Shown here in pieces: positions 7,597 through 18,691 of a stretch of 64,000 nucleotides of DNA. The translations under genes and the position numbers were made by a program. The stretch lies in contig NZ_FLOC01000008.1 in assembly GCF_900089755.1 (NCBI RefSeq), forward strand, positions 62,001-126,000, read 5' to 3'. This DNA is from Marinomonas aquimarina. Lineage in GTDB: Bacteria; Pseudomonadota; Gammaproteobacteria; Pseudomonadales; Marinomonadaceae. Positions within the stretch are counted from its first letter, which is position 1. Each line of letters opens with the position of its first letter. The notes beneath the pieces were generated by a model. It worked only from the letters and a program-made list of their open reading frames with translations. It did not search any database and was not told the origin of the DNA.

Positions 7597-8901
7597 ATGC
7601 CTATAATAAAAGCTTGGCGTTCAGCCATCCTGCACTGCATTGCCAACCCGACAGACGTCGCTCACGAGCAAGCCTTCCAATACTTTGAAGATGGTCTACT
7701 GGTGGTCGAAGATGGCCACATCAGCGCCCTAGGTGATGCTCAAACACTGTTACCCAGTTTGTCGCCAGACATCGACGTTGAGCATCATAGTAACGCGTTA
7801 ATCATTCCAGGCTTTATCGATACCCATATTCACTATCCACAAAGCGATATGATTGCCTCCTACGGCGTGCAGCTGTTGGATTGGCTCAACACCTATACCT
7901 TTCCAGAAGAACGCAAATTCGCCGATAAAGACTACGCCAGCCAGGTAGCGAAGCGCTTCTTAGAAGAGCTATTACGCAATGGCACCACCACTGCCCTAGT
8001 CTTTGGCACTGTGCACAAGGCGTCCGTTGAGGCTTTTTTTGAAGCGGCTGAAGCGCAAGATTTACGCATGATTTGCGGCAAAGTGATGATGGATCGCCAT
8101 GCGCCAGATTATTTAACCGACACCCCCGAAAGCAGTTACCAAGATTCGAAAGCACTGATTGAAAATTGGCATGAAAAGGGTCGTCTACATTACGCGGTCA
8201 CGCCACGCTTCGCCCCGACCTCAAGCTCTGAGCAGCTCGCCCAAGCGGGCAAATTACTCTCTGAATTCGACAACCTCTACCTGCACACACACCTTTCCGA
8301 AAACCTCAAAGAGTGCGAATGGGTGCAGGCGCTGTTTCCCGACTCCAGTCACTACTTAGACGTGTACGATCAGCATCAATTGCTCAGCGAGCGATCTGTG
8401 TTTGCCCATGGCATTCATTTGTGTGATCAGGAATATCAGCGTTTAAGTGAGACCGGCTCAGCCATCGCCTTTTGCCCAACCTCTAATCTCTTCCTCGGCA
8501 GCGGTCTGTTTAACTTAGAAAAAGCAGAGCTCCACAAGGTCAATGTCGGCATGGGCACAGATGTCGGCGGCGGCACCAGTTTTTCCATGTTCAGTACTCT
8601 AAACGAAGCCTACAAAGTCATCCAAATGCAAGGCCAGAACCTAGATCCGATGAAGTCCTTCTACCTTGCCACCCTTGGCGGGGCCAAAGCATTACGCCTA
8701 GAAGATAGAGTGGGCAATTTGGCCGTCGGCACAGAAGCCGACTTCGTGATCTTGGACAAAGCAGCAACACCGCTGCTCAACACCCGTTTAGCACGCTCCA
8801 GCAGCATTCAAGACACCCTATTCGCTTTGATGATTTTGGCAGACGATCGCGCTATCAAAGCCACTTATGCCATGGGGCAATGCGTTCATCGTCGAGACTG
8901 A
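7597..8901 (+). CDS. guaD: Guanine deaminase
   Basis: A 434-residue zinc amidohydrolase that converts guanine to xanthine and ammonia, the entry step for guanine into purine catabolism. Amidohydrolase landmarks are present: GFIDTHIHYPQ (metal-binding HxH near residues 76-78, with the YPQ that is typical of guanine deaminase), LHTHLSEN (third His), FAHGIHL (fourth His) and GMGTDVGGG (catalytic Asp). Length agrees with GuaD enzymes (about 435-440). The ATG at 7597 has a weak Shine-Dalgarno (GAGAAC). It follows the glycerate kinase gene; no xanthine dehydrogenase or urate genes lie in the window. Confidence 0.92.
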   Translation: MPIIKAWRSAILHCIANPTDVAHEQAFQYFEDGLLVVEDGHISALGDAQTLLPSLSPDIDVEHHSNALIIPGFIDTHIHYPQSDMIASYGVQLLDWLNTYTFPEERKFADKDYASQVAKRFLEELLRNGTTTALVFGTVHKASVEAFFEAAEAQDLRMICGKVMMDRHAPDYLTDTPESSYQDSKALIENWHEKGRLHYAVTPRFAPTSSSEQLAQAGKLLSEFDNLYLHTHLSENLKECEWVQALFPDSSHYLDVYDQHQLLSERSVFAHGIHLCDQEYQRLSETGSAIAFCPTSNLFLGSGLFNLEKAELHKVNVGMGTDVGGGTSFSMFSTLNEAYKVIQMQGQNLDPMKSFYLATLGGAKALRLEDRVGNLAVGTEADFVILDKAATPLLNTRLARSSSIQDTLFALMILADDRAIKATYAMGQCVHRRD

Positions 8902-8926
8902 TGGTTAGCGGCTCGTCAGTGCATCG

Positions 8927-9445
8927 CTAAGGGTAGAGGCGCACAATACCGGATTTACCTTCCATATCCCCGACCATCCAGATTTTTTCAAAGGGATGGT
9001 TATCCGGCACACTGATGTGACCGATCAGCCCCTTGATGTCTTCTTTGGTCCATTGTGGATGGGCATTGCGGATCACCAGCCAGACACGTTTTGAATGGTA
9101 ATTTTTACCCGCTTTGTTCAACAAAATTCGGTTTAAAGCGGTTAGCAAGCGTTCATGGGGCTCTTGATCTAAGGTGTGCAACTCTTGCTTCGTTTGCTCG
9201 GTGAGGTAACGCCCCAGAATCGCCATTGCTTCTGCTTCGGAGCCATACAAGTGAGCAATCTCTAGATCTAAGCGCTCGCCTTCAAACATACAAGAAACGT
9301 CGGGGCGCTGAGGCTGATTGTGCCAAATATGGCGTATTTTCTTGCCAGTATTGCCTTCGTACCAGCGCATAAAGATCTTAGCCGCATCATGCTCCAGCTC
9401 AATTTTTTCATGCTCACTGCGCTGACCGTCTGCAACATCAGACAT
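8927..9445 (-). CDS. Conserved hypothetical protein, possible nuclease-like fold
   Basis: A 172-residue soluble protein, starting at ATG 9445 with GGAGTAGAG eight bases upstream; a longer frame to 9505 lacks a ribosome-binding site. Not a family I can name. The segment RPDVSCMFEGERLDLEIAHLYG followed by RVWLVIRNAHPQ resembles the alpha/beta core of PD-(D/E)XK nucleases, but the expected lysine is absent (LEIAH), so catalysis is uncertain and the resemblance is weak. Convergent with guanine deaminase (25 bp between stops). No signal peptide or membrane segment. Confidence 0.6.
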   Translation of the reverse strand: MSDVADGQRSEHEKIELEHDAAKIFMRWYEGNTGKKIRHIWHNQPQRPDVSCMFEGERLDLEIAHLYGSEAEAMAILGRYLTEQTKQELHTLDQEPHERLLTALNRILLNKAGKNYHSKRVWLVIRNAHPQWTKEDIKGLIGHISVPDNHPFEKIWMVGDMEGKSGIVRLYP

Positions 9446-9606
9446 CTCTACTCCTACGTTAGGCCTTGCTATCGATACCCTTGATACTAGAACAAATGAG
9501 GGCATTGTTCACTTTGTTCCGATATACAACAATCACTTGACGCGTTTTGAATAAAAATTTTTTATAATAATGCGCCATTCAAAAATCCCCCATAACGAGG
9601 CCAACC

Positions 9607-9954
9607 ATGCGTAAAACGGACAAAAAGCTGGATAACCAAATCCGTGAAACCCTCACCGAACTGTGTGACGAACTGCTTGATCTACAGGTCCAGTTTCAGT
9701 GGCTGACGCACTTGGTTGACTACGATCGTTTTCCACAAAGCTTAAAGGTCGTCTGTATTTTTGAGTCAGAGCAAGCACAACAAGCATTTGCTCAGAGCCC
9801 TCACTTGGCCAGTTTACAAAACAACCTCAAGGCGCGTTTAAAGGCCCTTAATATCGCTCTGAAAGACGTCAACAAACATCTCTTTCTGGACAATGAAGAA
9901 GCCTGTGAGCGAACTCACCAAGGCAAATGGGCGGAGCGCTTACGTCAACATTAA
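9607..9954 (+). CDS. Conserved hypothetical protein (MRKTDKK family)
   Basis: A 115-residue soluble protein. The opening MRKTDKKLDNQIRETLTELC, then FQWLTHLVDYDRFPQSLKVV and VCIFE, matches a short protein widespread in Pseudomonas and relatives that databases sometimes label a Fis-family regulator without a Fis helix-turn-helix. I see no DNA-binding motif here either. The ATG at 9607 follows AACGAGGCCAACC. It is probably monocistronic. Function unknown. Confidence 0.7.
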   Translation: MRKTDKKLDNQIRETLTELCDELLDLQVQFQWLTHLVDYDRFPQSLKVVCIFESEQAQQAFAQSPHLASLQNNLKARLKALNIALKDVNKHLFLDNEEACERTHQGKWAERLRQH

Positions 9955-10052
9955 GTCCATCACATTCTTACTGCTTGGCTTTCAATACGATTGCTGTGTT
10001 GTTGGGCGCCGTTTTGCTCTAGACTGCAAAGAACGCCATAACGGAGGTGCTT

Positions 10053-10319
10053 ATGAAAAAATTGAAGAATGAAGCCCAGCTCGTTAAGAAAGCCATGCAA
10101 GTCGGTGAATCCTACGCCCAAAAGCGTGGCTATGCAGCCTTCTCAGCCGAGACATCCGCTAATCTCAAAGTCGAATCTCTCTACCGCTTATTAGTACAAG
10201 ACAAGTTAGTAGTCGCCCTGCCACCGGATAAAGAAGACTTGCCCGGTATGAAACACAAACTGGCCATTTGGATCGATCGAATGCTACCCGATGACCACCC
10301 CCTAAAAGCGGCCAGTTAA
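10053..10319 (+). CDS. DUF5062-like small protein
   Basis: An 88-residue lysine-rich soluble protein. The ATG at 10053 is chosen because GGAGGT sits four to five bases upstream; a GTG two codons earlier overlaps that site. The pattern MKKLKNEAQLVKKAMQVGE, YAQKRGY and IDRMLPDDHPLK resembles the DUF5062 proteins of Vibrio and other marine gammaproteobacteria. No function is known. A bidirectional terminator follows. Confidence 0.7.
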   Translation: MKKLKNEAQLVKKAMQVGESYAQKRGYAAFSAETSANLKVESLYRLLVQDKLVVALPPDKEDLPGMKHKLAIWIDRMLPDDHPLKAAS

Positions 10320-10340
10320 CAAGCACTCTCCAAGACAATA

Positions 10341-10370
10341 AAAATGGGCCATTCGGCCCATTTTTTGTGT
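10341..10370. terminator. Bidirectional terminator
   Basis: Hairpin with stem AAAATGGGCC pairing with GGCCCATTTT around a short loop, flanked by A-rich sequence on the left and T-rich on the right. It sits between convergent genes ending at 10319 (plus) and 10388 (minus) and can serve both. Confidence 0.8.
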
Positions 10371-10387
10371 CTTGCTGGAAAGCTTCA

Positions 10388-11038
10388 TTACAGGCCACTT
10401 TGCTGCAGCAACACCGCGATTTGTTGTAGCGCACCGATGCCATGAATCTCCGTTGGCATTAATGGCAGACAGTATTGGGGGTGCTCAGACAGTTTGCCGC
10501 TAATCGGACTATTTTCTGGTAACGTTTTATTGATCAGCAAGCCTTGTAATGGCAGTGCGCTTGCCGACAGCGATTCAAGCGCACTTGCAGCGCTCTTAAC
10601 TGAGGCTGAGTCCGCTGTCATAACAAATAGCAAGGCAGTATTGTCCGGATTTTGAAAACGGCGCTGACAGCGTTCAAATAACGCTTGGCACTCTGATGAT
10701 AAGTCTGTCGTAGCTGACGCCATCGGGGCGTTATCAAAAATCACCAAGTCATAGTAATCTTCAGCGTCTTCAATCAGTGTGCAAATACGCTCAAACAATG
10801 TCTCTTCTTTGGCTGAGTCAATCTCTAACGCATGCACGCCGGCACAGACCGCAGCGCCCTGTTCACCGATTTCCCAGGCGAAGGTATGACCTAAACGCTG
10901 CCCAGGGTCGGTGGAGACCACCAACACACGCTTACCTTGACGCGAGGCCAACAACGCCAGTGCCGCAGCAGCAGTTGTTTTGCCTGCGCCGTCGTTGCCT
11001 AGAATAAAAATCAAACGCTTATCTGTAATGGATGCCAT
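10388..11038 (-). CDS. ArsA/MinD-like P-loop ATPase
   Basis: A 216-residue cytoplasmic ATPase of the SIMIBI (deviant Walker A) class. GNDGAGKTT lies at about residues 14-22 followed by VLVVSTDPGQRLGHTF, a pattern of the ArsA/GET3 group; DLVIFDNAPM is the Walker B/switch region. The family uses ATP-dependent dimerisation to move or insert partners. Compared with full ArsA (about 300 or 580 residues) it is short and lacks an obvious metal- or tail-anchor-binding domain. Start set at ATG 11038 (GAGGG upstream); the longer frame begins with TTG. No partner gene is adjacent, so the substrate is unknown. Confidence 0.7.
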   Translation of the reverse strand: MASITDKRLIFILGNDGAGKTTAAAALALLASRQGKRVLVVSTDPGQRLGHTFAWEIGEQGAAVCAGVHALEIDSAKEETLFERICTLIEDAEDYYDLVIFDNAPMASATTDLSSECQALFERCQRRFQNPDNTALLFVMTADSASVKSAASALESLSASALPLQGLLINKTLPENSPISGKLSEHPQYCLPLMPTEIHGIGALQQIAVLLQQSGL

Positions 11039-11161
11039 CCAACCCTCGAGCAAACTGTTTATTGTTATGGCAAGGAATCATAAACAGATCCCTGCCAATA
11101 AGATTACCCGATCAGGCTAAGTTGGCGTATTTCACATGCCAAATACGACATCGAGCATTCC

Positions 11162-12625
11162 CTAAGAAGCACTGTCATTGCGGTTCGGGCGCACACGCTT
11201 ACGTGGTGCTCGAGTGGTACTTGGTGCTTGCTCTGCTGGTTTTTTAGGCGTTTGAGCTGGCTTATTACCTGAGCCTTGGCGAGGTTTACCAGCCCCTGAT
11301 TGTGGTGATCGACCTTTTGCGCCCTGACCTTGTGGCTTTCTGGCTGCAGGTTTACGCGACGCGGGTTTGTTGCTAGCAATCTCTTTCGTTTGCGCATCGG
11401 CTGCCTGAACCTGATCGGTTTTTGGCTGCTTCGGTTTTTTTGGTTTCTTTGGCTTAATCGGACGGGTGTCTAATTTAGACGCTTGCAATCGTGCTGCAGG
11501 CGGGAAAGCGGCATCCACATGACGCTCAATCAATTCACCGATGACACGCTCAATGGCAAATAACTCGCGGATATCTTCTTCGGTGACAAACGACACGGCG
11601 TGACCGGTTTCACCCGCACGGCCAGTACGACCAATTCGGTGTACATAGTCTTCAGGCACTTTTGGCAGATCAAAGTTCACCACATACGGCAGCTGGCTAA
11701 TATCGATACCGCGGGCAGCGATGTCCGTTGCCACCAATACCTGCACCGCACCCGATTTGAAATCGGCCAAGGCTTTGGTCCGAGCATTTTGGCTCTTATC
11801 ACCATGAATCGCCGCCGCGCTGATGTCTTTTGCGTTTAACATACGCGCAATGCGGTTGGCACCGTGTTTGGTTTTCGAGAACACCAACACCTGACGCCAG
11901 CCTTCTTGCTTCACTAAATGAATCAAAAGCTTGGTCTTGTTTGGCTTATCGACTTCAAATACCTGATGACTGATGGTCGCCGCTTTAGTGTTCGCTGGCG
12001 ACACAGAGACTTCTTCAGGGTCGGTTACAAATCGTTCGGCCAGCTCCTTGATCGGATCAGAGAAAGTTGCTGAAAACAGCAGTGTCTGACGTTTTTTTGG
12101 AATCAGCGCGACGATTTTCTTCAGATCGTGGATAAAGCCCATATCCAGCATACGGTCCGCTTCGTCCAAGACGAGGATTTCCAAACGATCCAGTTTCAAG
12201 GCATTTTGCTGGTACAAATCCAACAAACGTCCTGGTGTTGCCACCAACACATCCGCGCCACCACGAAGCTTCTGCATCTGTGGGTTAATCTTCACACCGC
12301 CGTACACTACCGCACTTTTAAGCGGCAAATGCTTGCTGTATAGAGACACGTTATCCGCTACCTGTTGCGCTAACTCTCGCGTCGGCGTCAGCACCAGAGC
12401 ACGCACCTGGTTATTACGCGCCCCTTGACCACCTAATAAATTTTGCAGCATCGGCAAGGTAAAACCCGCGGTTTTACCTGTCCCCGTTTGCGCCGCTGCC
12501 ATCAAGTCTTGACCCGACAACACTACCGGAATGGCCTGTTGCTGGATGGGACTTGGAGAGGTATAGCCCTTCTCTTGCAAGGCTTTCAAAATGCGCGCGT
12601 CTAATCCTAGGGACTCAAAATTCAT
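11162..12625 (-). CDS. rhlE: ATP-dependent RNA helicase RhlE
   Basis: A 487-residue DEAD-box helicase. It begins [21 protein letters not shown], the RhlE-type N-terminus, then Q motif SPIQQQAIP, Walker [11 protein letters not shown] near 43-52, [37 protein letters not shown] and [10 protein letters not shown]. The last 110 residues are a low-complexity basic tail rich in Lys, Pro, Arg and Gln, expected to be disordered and to bind RNA; it ends [10 protein letters not shown]. The ATG at 12625 is preferred to an upstream in-frame TTG because it matches family members. Acts in ribosome maturation and RNA decay in known species. Confidence 0.92.
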   Translation of the reverse strand: MNFESLGLDARILKALQEKGYTSPSPIQQQAIPVVLSGQDLMAAAQTGTGKTAGFTLPMLQNLLGGQGARNNQVRALVLTPTRELAQQVADNVSLYSKHLPLKSAVVYGGVKINPQMQKLRGGADVLVATPGRLLDLYQQNALKLDRLEILVLDEADRMLDMGFIHDLKKIVALIPKKRQTLLFSATFSDPIKELAERFVTDPEEVSVSPANTKAATISHQVFEVDKPNKTKLLIHLVKQEGWRQVLVFSKTKHGANRIARMLNAKDISAAAIHGDKSQNARTKALADFKSGAVQVLVATDIAARGIDISQLPYVVNFDLPKVPEDYVHRIGRTGRAGETGHAVSFVTEEDIRELFAIERVIGELIERHVDAAFPPAARLQASKLDTRPIKPKKPKKPKQPKTDQVQAADAQTKEIASNKPASRKPAARKPQGQGAKGRSPQSGAGKPRQGSGNKPAQTPKKPAEQAPSTTRAPRKRVRPNRNDSAS

Positions 12626-12710
12626 TAGGTTACTCAATTGGATGATACAAGGGCGCGAAGCTTAACCTTTGTGGACGGGATTTGCGAGCGATAAGGCCTA
12701 AGGAAAAGGA

Positions 12711-13010
12711 TTACTGGCTAATGAGAAAATTGCGCAAATCACGCTCTTGACGCATTAGAAATAATATCAGCACTTGATCAGTTTCATATTTGTAGAACAC
12801 TCGGCAAGGTGGAACCACAACTTCGCGATAGGATAAATGGTTTAACTCTGGTGGGATTCGCCCCGACTCAGGGAAATTTGCTAAGCGTTCAACGATAGAG
12901 AAGACTCGCTGAACCAAGGCTTTGGCGGCTGCCTCGTTCTCTAAAGCGATGTATTCGGCTACCTCATTTAAATCTGATAGAGCTGGATCCGTCCAAACTA
13001 TTTTAGCCAT
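12711..13010 (-). CDS. ParE/RelE-family toxin
   Basis: A 99-residue basic protein with the RelE/ParE superfamily pattern: IVWTDPALSDLNEVAEYIA at the N-terminus, VERLANFPESGRIPPEL in the middle and YREVVVPPCRVFYKYETDQV with ILFLMRQERDL at the end. ParE members poison DNA gyrase and RelE members cleave mRNA; the sequence is closer to ParE, but I cannot fix the target. Its ATG lies within the last codons of the antitoxin gene (13-bp overlap), the usual antitoxin-first type II arrangement. Confidence 0.87.
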   Translation of the reverse strand: MAKIVWTDPALSDLNEVAEYIALENEAAAKALVQRVFSIVERLANFPESGRIPPELNHLSYREVVVPPCRVFYKYETDQVLILFLMRQERDLRNFLISQ

Positions 13011-13255
13011 TTCGCCATCTTTTCCTTGGCTTCTTCGTGAGTAGAGGTTTTTCCTTCTGCAAACGCGCGCTCACCACGTGCAATCCCTTCTAAAATGGCG
13101 AGGCGGTTTTGCATAAACTCATAGTCTTCAACATCGACTAGGTAAGCAGATGGCTTGCCATGCTCCGTAATCAAAACAGGTTCTTTTGACTCGTGAAGAT
13201 CTGCAAGAATTTTAGTCGCTTGGCGTTTTAAAGAAGTCACTAACTCGACCTTCAT
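12998..13255 (-). CDS. Phd/YefM-family antitoxin
   Basis: An 85-residue protein that begins MKVELVTSLKRQATKILADL and continues with KEPVLITEHGKPSAYLVDVEDYE, the Phd/YefM DNA-binding fold; the charged C-terminal 30 residues would wrap the toxin. ATG at 13255 with GGAGCAGATCAG upstream. It binds and neutralises the ParE-like toxin encoded just downstream and should repress their shared promoter, as in other type II systems. An A/T-rich stretch at 13256-13330 is the likely promoter and operator, though I could not pick out a palindrome. Confidence 0.87.
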   Translation of the reverse strand: MKVELVTSLKRQATKILADLHESKEPVLITEHGKPSAYLVDVEDYEFMQNRLAILEGIARGERAFAEGKTSTHEEAKEKMAKWLK

Positions 13256-13383
13256 CTGATCTGCTCCAAAGAAATAGTCAAAAGTAGCACTATTGTATCA
13301 CTTTATTGGCTAATAAATAGCCATCAGAAAAATTCTTAGCAGAATCCTAAACGTTTGATTGGCGCGCTTTTAAATTCAGTTTT

Positions 13384-13497
13384 TGTAACCCCATCCTAAC
13401 CTTCCCCTTAAAGACACAAGGGGAAGGAACGCGAGCTATCTCAGTCTCAGCAGCTCAGGCTCCTCCCCCTTACCAAGGCTGGGAGGGGGTTTAGAAG
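13384..13497. repeat. GC-rich inverted-repeat element between the toxin-antitoxin genes and msrA
   Basis: Contains two inverted repeats in tandem: CCTTCCCCTT paired with AAGGGGAAGG (about 13394-13421) and CCCCCT paired with AGGGGG near 13465-13491. The pyrimidine/purine-rich style resembles short intergenic repeats dispersed in many bacterial genomes. It directly follows the msrA stop codon and could serve as its terminator, although no T-run is present. Only one copy is in the window, so dispersal is unproven. Confidence 0.4.
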
Positions 13498-13498
13498 G

Positions 13499-14110
13499 CT
13501 AGTGATACTGCTTACTGGCTACTTCGCCCCAAAGGTCTTCGATACGACTATCACGACCGCAGTTATAGCGGTAGAACTTGTAGCGCAGGTTGTTTTTCAA
13601 GTAATAATCCTGATGGTAGTCCTCGGCCAAGTAGAACTCTTTGGCGGGCATAATTTCGGTAACAATATCACCCGCAAACGGTTTACTCTCGATCACCTGA
13701 GCTTTTGATGCGGCAAACACCTGACGTTGCTCTTCGTTTTGGTAAAACAAGCCTGTGCGATAAGGCTCGCCTTTATCACAAAACTGGCCACTGGCATCGG
13801 TTGGGTCAATGGTGCGCCAGTAGTATTCGGTTAGCTCCCGTAGGCTGACAATCTCATCATCAAAGGTAATCTTCACCGCTTCGTAGTGGCCGGTTTTCTT
13901 GCCCGATACCTGTTGGTAAGTCGGGTTCGCTACATGACCGCCGGTATAGCCGGAAACCACATCAATCACGCCTTCAACACTTTCAAAGTCCGATTCCACA
14001 CACCAGAAACAACCGCCCGCCGCAATCATAGTCTGTTGCTCTGCAGAGGCTTGAGGTGTGATGGCTAACGTACCCAATGTCAGTGCGCTGGCTAAGGTTA
14101 ACGCTTTCAT
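13499..14110 (-). CDS. msrA: Exported peptide-methionine (S)-S-oxide reductase MsrA
   Basis: Repairs oxidised methionine in proteins. The 203-residue precursor has a cleavable signal peptide (MKALTLASALTLGTLAITPQASA, cleavage after residue about 23), so it acts in the periplasm. The active-site GGCFWC puts the catalytic Cys at residue 34; GYTGGHVANPTYQQVSGKKTGHYEA and the C-terminal YNCGRD (probable resolving Cys) are family landmarks. Strong GGAGGACAG ribosome-binding site. There is no msrB or methionine-sulfoxide quinone system beside it. Most MsrA proteins are cytoplasmic, so the signal peptide is notable. Confidence 0.93.
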   Translation of the reverse strand: MKALTLASALTLGTLAITPQASAEQQTMIAAGGCFWCVESDFESVEGVIDVVSGYTGGHVANPTYQQVSGKKTGHYEAVKITFDDEIVSLRELTEYYWRTIDPTDASGQFCDKGEPYRTGLFYQNEEQRQVFAASKAQVIESKPFAGDIVTEIMPAKEFYLAEDYHQDYYLKNNLRYKFYRYNCGRDSRIEDLWGEVASKQYH

Positions 14111-14159
14111 AATCTGTCCTCCAATAAATAGTTACTGCTAGAGGACAGTCTCGTATCCT

Positions 14160-16211
<2,052 letters not shown>

Positions 16212-16399
16212 TCATAGTGGCAAAACAGCCTAGGGTGACAAAGACCAAAATAGCGCAAAGATGTTTACAAAATGGGTCAGCCGTTCTTAGCTTCAGTATA
16301 GTGAGAAAAGATCAAGACTAATAAAAGCTGACCGAACGGATTACAATAGCACACGTTTAGCGCCCAGTTTGGCAGCAAGATCGAGCAAAAGGATTGTGT

Positions 16400-17599
16400 A
16401 TGGCGAATGCCGCAGTAACACCCAAAGAACCCACTCAAACCGCATGGCTAGAAGTCTTTTTGCTGTGGTTTGCAGGCATCAGTGCGGCCATGCAATTTGC
16501 CAAGTTCTCGGTTTCCTATAATGAATTATTGACCTATTACCAAGCCGGTCCCACTTGGACGGGGGCGGCTATTTCTGTGGTCGGTATCATTGGCTTGATC
16601 TTTGGTGTCACCGCGGGCTTGATGGCGGGTAAGATTGGTTACCGCAAAGTATTACTCGGTGCCTTATTGTTAGGCGCGACCCTCTCTTTTATTCAGTCGA
16701 CTTTACCCAGCTTTGAAATCGTCATGGCGACCCGTGTATTGGAAGGCTTTTCTCAATTAGGGGTCGTGGTTGCTGCTCCAACCATGATTGCTCGGCTCAG
16801 TGCGCCACAACATCGCTCCATCACCATGGGGATTTGGGGCACCTTCTTTGGGGTTGCCTTTGCCCTAGCGGGTCTGTTTGGTCAGCCTTTGATCGCCGCT
16901 TTTGATCTCAACGGTTTGTACTTTGCCCACGGCGTATTCATCAGTGTCATGATCATTGCGCTGCTGCTGTTGCTTGAGAAGGATGAAAGCCGTTTTTCGG
17001 ATGCCCCAGTGCCTAACCAAGACAGCTACTGGCAAAAAATGGTTAATATTTATCGCACCCCACAGACCTTGTTGCCAGGGTTAATCTTTGTCTTTTATAC
17101 CAGCACCTTGGTCTCACTACTGACCTATATTCCAAACTTTATCAGCTCTGACGCGCTACGCCCGATCATGCAGGTACTGCTGCCCTTACTCAGCACCGCA
17201 GGCACTTTTTTGGCAGGAACTTTGTCACAATATGTCCTGCGCCCACAGCGTGTTGCTCAGCTGGCTTACGCAGGATTGGCGCTAGGAGGCTTGGTCCTCG
17301 CTCAAGACTTTGCCTCACCGCTGTTATTTTCCATCATTGTAGGGGAAATGGTGCTCTGTGCAGGGCTGATACCTGGAGCGGCACTTGCCATGGTGCCACG
17401 CCTTGCCCGTAACAGTGCAGAACAAGCCAACGGCTATGGCCTGATCGCCCAGCTTGGCAACCTAGGAGCAACCGTTGGGCCACCAAGCTATGCCGCCATG
17501 ATTACCCTATTTGGCCTATACGGCCTAGTCGGATTGGTGCTTTTCGTCTGTGGTATGGGCAGCGTCTTTGCCTTACTGGCCGCACGTCTCGAAAAGTAG
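16400..17599 (+). CDS. Major facilitator superfamily transporter
   Basis: About 399 residues with twelve hydrophobic segments. MFS signs: GLMAGKIGYRKVLLGALLLG between helices 2 and 3 and RVLEGFSQLGVVVAAPTMIARL around helix 4. The pattern resembles CynX/NarK-like organic-anion or drug carriers, but no substrate can be read from it. ATG 16400 follows AAAAGGATTGTGT. Divergent from fadH with about 215 bp between starts. The GtrA-like gene begins 42 bp downstream in the same direction. Confidence 0.8.
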   Translation: MANAAVTPKEPTQTAWLEVFLLWFAGISAAMQFAKFSVSYNELLTYYQAGPTWTGAAISVVGIIGLIFGVTAGLMAGKIGYRKVLLGALLLGATLSFIQSTLPSFEIVMATRVLEGFSQLGVVVAAPTMIARLSAPQHRSITMGIWGTFFGVAFALAGLFGQPLIAAFDLNGLYFAHGVFISVMIIALLLLLEKDESRFSDAPVPNQDSYWQKMVNIYRTPQTLLPGLIFVFYTSTLVSLLTYIPNFISSDALRPIMQVLLPLLSTAGTFLAGTLSQYVLRPQRVAQLAYAGLALGGLVLAQDFASPLLFSIIVGEMVLCAGLIPGAALAMVPRLARNSAEQANGYGLIAQLGNLGATVGPPSYAAMITLFGLYGLVGLVLFVCGMGSVFALLAARLEK

Positions 17600-17641
17600 C
17601 CTCGTCATCAAGCTGTCATCGGCAGCCGTCTAGTATGGGGT

Positions 17642-18076
17642 ATGAAATCTACTATCTTGCAGTTCTTTCAGTTCAGTGTGGTGGGGCAAGTTAGCTTTGC
17701 CGTCGATGTGGTCGTGCTTTGGCTATTGGCCGATGCCATCCCATTGATATGGGCTCGCGTCCTCGCATTTGCTTTGGCGGTACTGACCAATTGGCTCTGT
17801 CACCGGCTCTACACCTTTAAAGAGCACGCCACATTAGACGCTAAGCTTAAGGAAGCCACGCAATTCGCCTTTGCTTCGATACTCGGTCTTTTGCCGAACA
17901 TTGGTCTGTATTGGTGGGCGATCCGCAGCGATTTTTATGAGCAATACGCCCACTTAAGCCTGGCGCCGGTTTTGGCGATGATCCCAGGAATCTTTGTCGG
18001 CCATTGCTTAAATTTCCTGTTGTCCAAATACTGGGTATTCAAACGTAAAGCCGATGATGTGGTGGATTATCCGTAA
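17642..18076 (+). CDS. GtrA-like membrane protein
   Basis: A 144-residue protein with four predicted membrane helices, fitting the GtrA family (flippase-like small proteins that move undecaprenyl-phosphate sugars or have unknown roles). Landmarks are QFFQFSVVGQVSFAVDVVVLW at the N-terminus, ALAVLTNWLCHRLYTFKEH in the first half, and FLLSKYWVFKRK at the C-terminus. No glycosyltransferase partner gene is nearby, so its partner is unknown. It may be co-transcribed with the MFS gene. Confidence 0.8.
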   Translation: MKSTILQFFQFSVVGQVSFAVDVVVLWLLADAIPLIWARVLAFALAVLTNWLCHRLYTFKEHATLDAKLKEATQFAFASILGLLPNIGLYWWAIRSDFYEQYAHLSLAPVLAMIPGIFVGHCLNFLLSKYWVFKRKADDVVDYP

Positions 18077-18085
18077 CATCGTGGA

Positions 18086-18628
18086 CTACTCGTGATTCAG
18101 GGTTTGATCGACAAAAATCAGCTGTTCCGTCGCAAACCCTGCCGCCTTGGCCTTCGCAATGAGTTCGGCTTGCTTTTCTGGAGTCAAGCTTGGGGTGCGT
18201 GACAGTAACCAAAAGTAGGAGCGATCCGGTCCCGATACCAGTGAGTATTGATACGCCTGATCAAGGTTAAAAATCACATAGGCGCCATAGAAAGGGCCAA
18301 AGAAGGACACTTTTAAATGTCCTGTTGCAGAGTCTTGAACGAAGTAAGCTTTGCCTTCCGCTTCTTGCCAGGCTTGCTCTTCTTTTGCATAGCCACGGTT
18401 AATCACTTTCACACCACCGTCTTCACGCAGACTGTATTGCGCTGTGACATTGCTCAAGCCTTGTTCGAAGCTATGATCTAAACGGGCAATCTCATACCAG
18501 GTGCCTAAATAGTCAGTCAGCTCAAACTGAGTCACAGGCTGAATACCCTTTGGCGCGCTGACGGAGCAAGCCGTTAAGCTTGTTAGAGACACAACAGCGA
18601 ATAGAAAGTAACGCAAACGTCGCAACAT
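18086..18628 (-). CDS. blc: Outer-membrane lipocalin Blc
   Basis: A 180-residue lipoprotein. Signal and lipobox LTAC place the acylated Cys at residue 21. The bacterial lipocalin signature DYLGTWYEIARLDHSFEQG lies near 38-57, with VINRGY and SGPDRSYFWLLSRTP later, as in E. coli Blc. Lipocalins of this group bind lysophospholipids or fatty acids at the inner face of the outer membrane. Good GGAGG ribosome-binding site. A TetR-family regulator lies 63 bp upstream in the same direction and could be co-transcribed or control it. Confidence 0.92.
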   Translation of the reverse strand: MLRRLRYFLFAVVSLTSLTACSVSAPKGIQPVTQFELTDYLGTWYEIARLDHSFEQGLSNVTAQYSLREDGGVKVINRGYAKEEQAWQEAEGKAYFVQDSATGHLKVSFFGPFYGAYVIFNLDQAYQYSLVSGPDRSYFWLLSRTPSLTPEKQAELIAKAKAAGFATEQLIFVDQTLNHE

Positions 18629-18691
18629 AAGACCTCCAGTAATGACTGCCCTAACGATACGAACGACGGGGCAAATTGGCTCAATCTAGGC

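Noticed and set aside
13384-13497. Insertion sequence remnant
   Set aside because: Only short inverted repeats, with no transposase fragment or target-site duplication.
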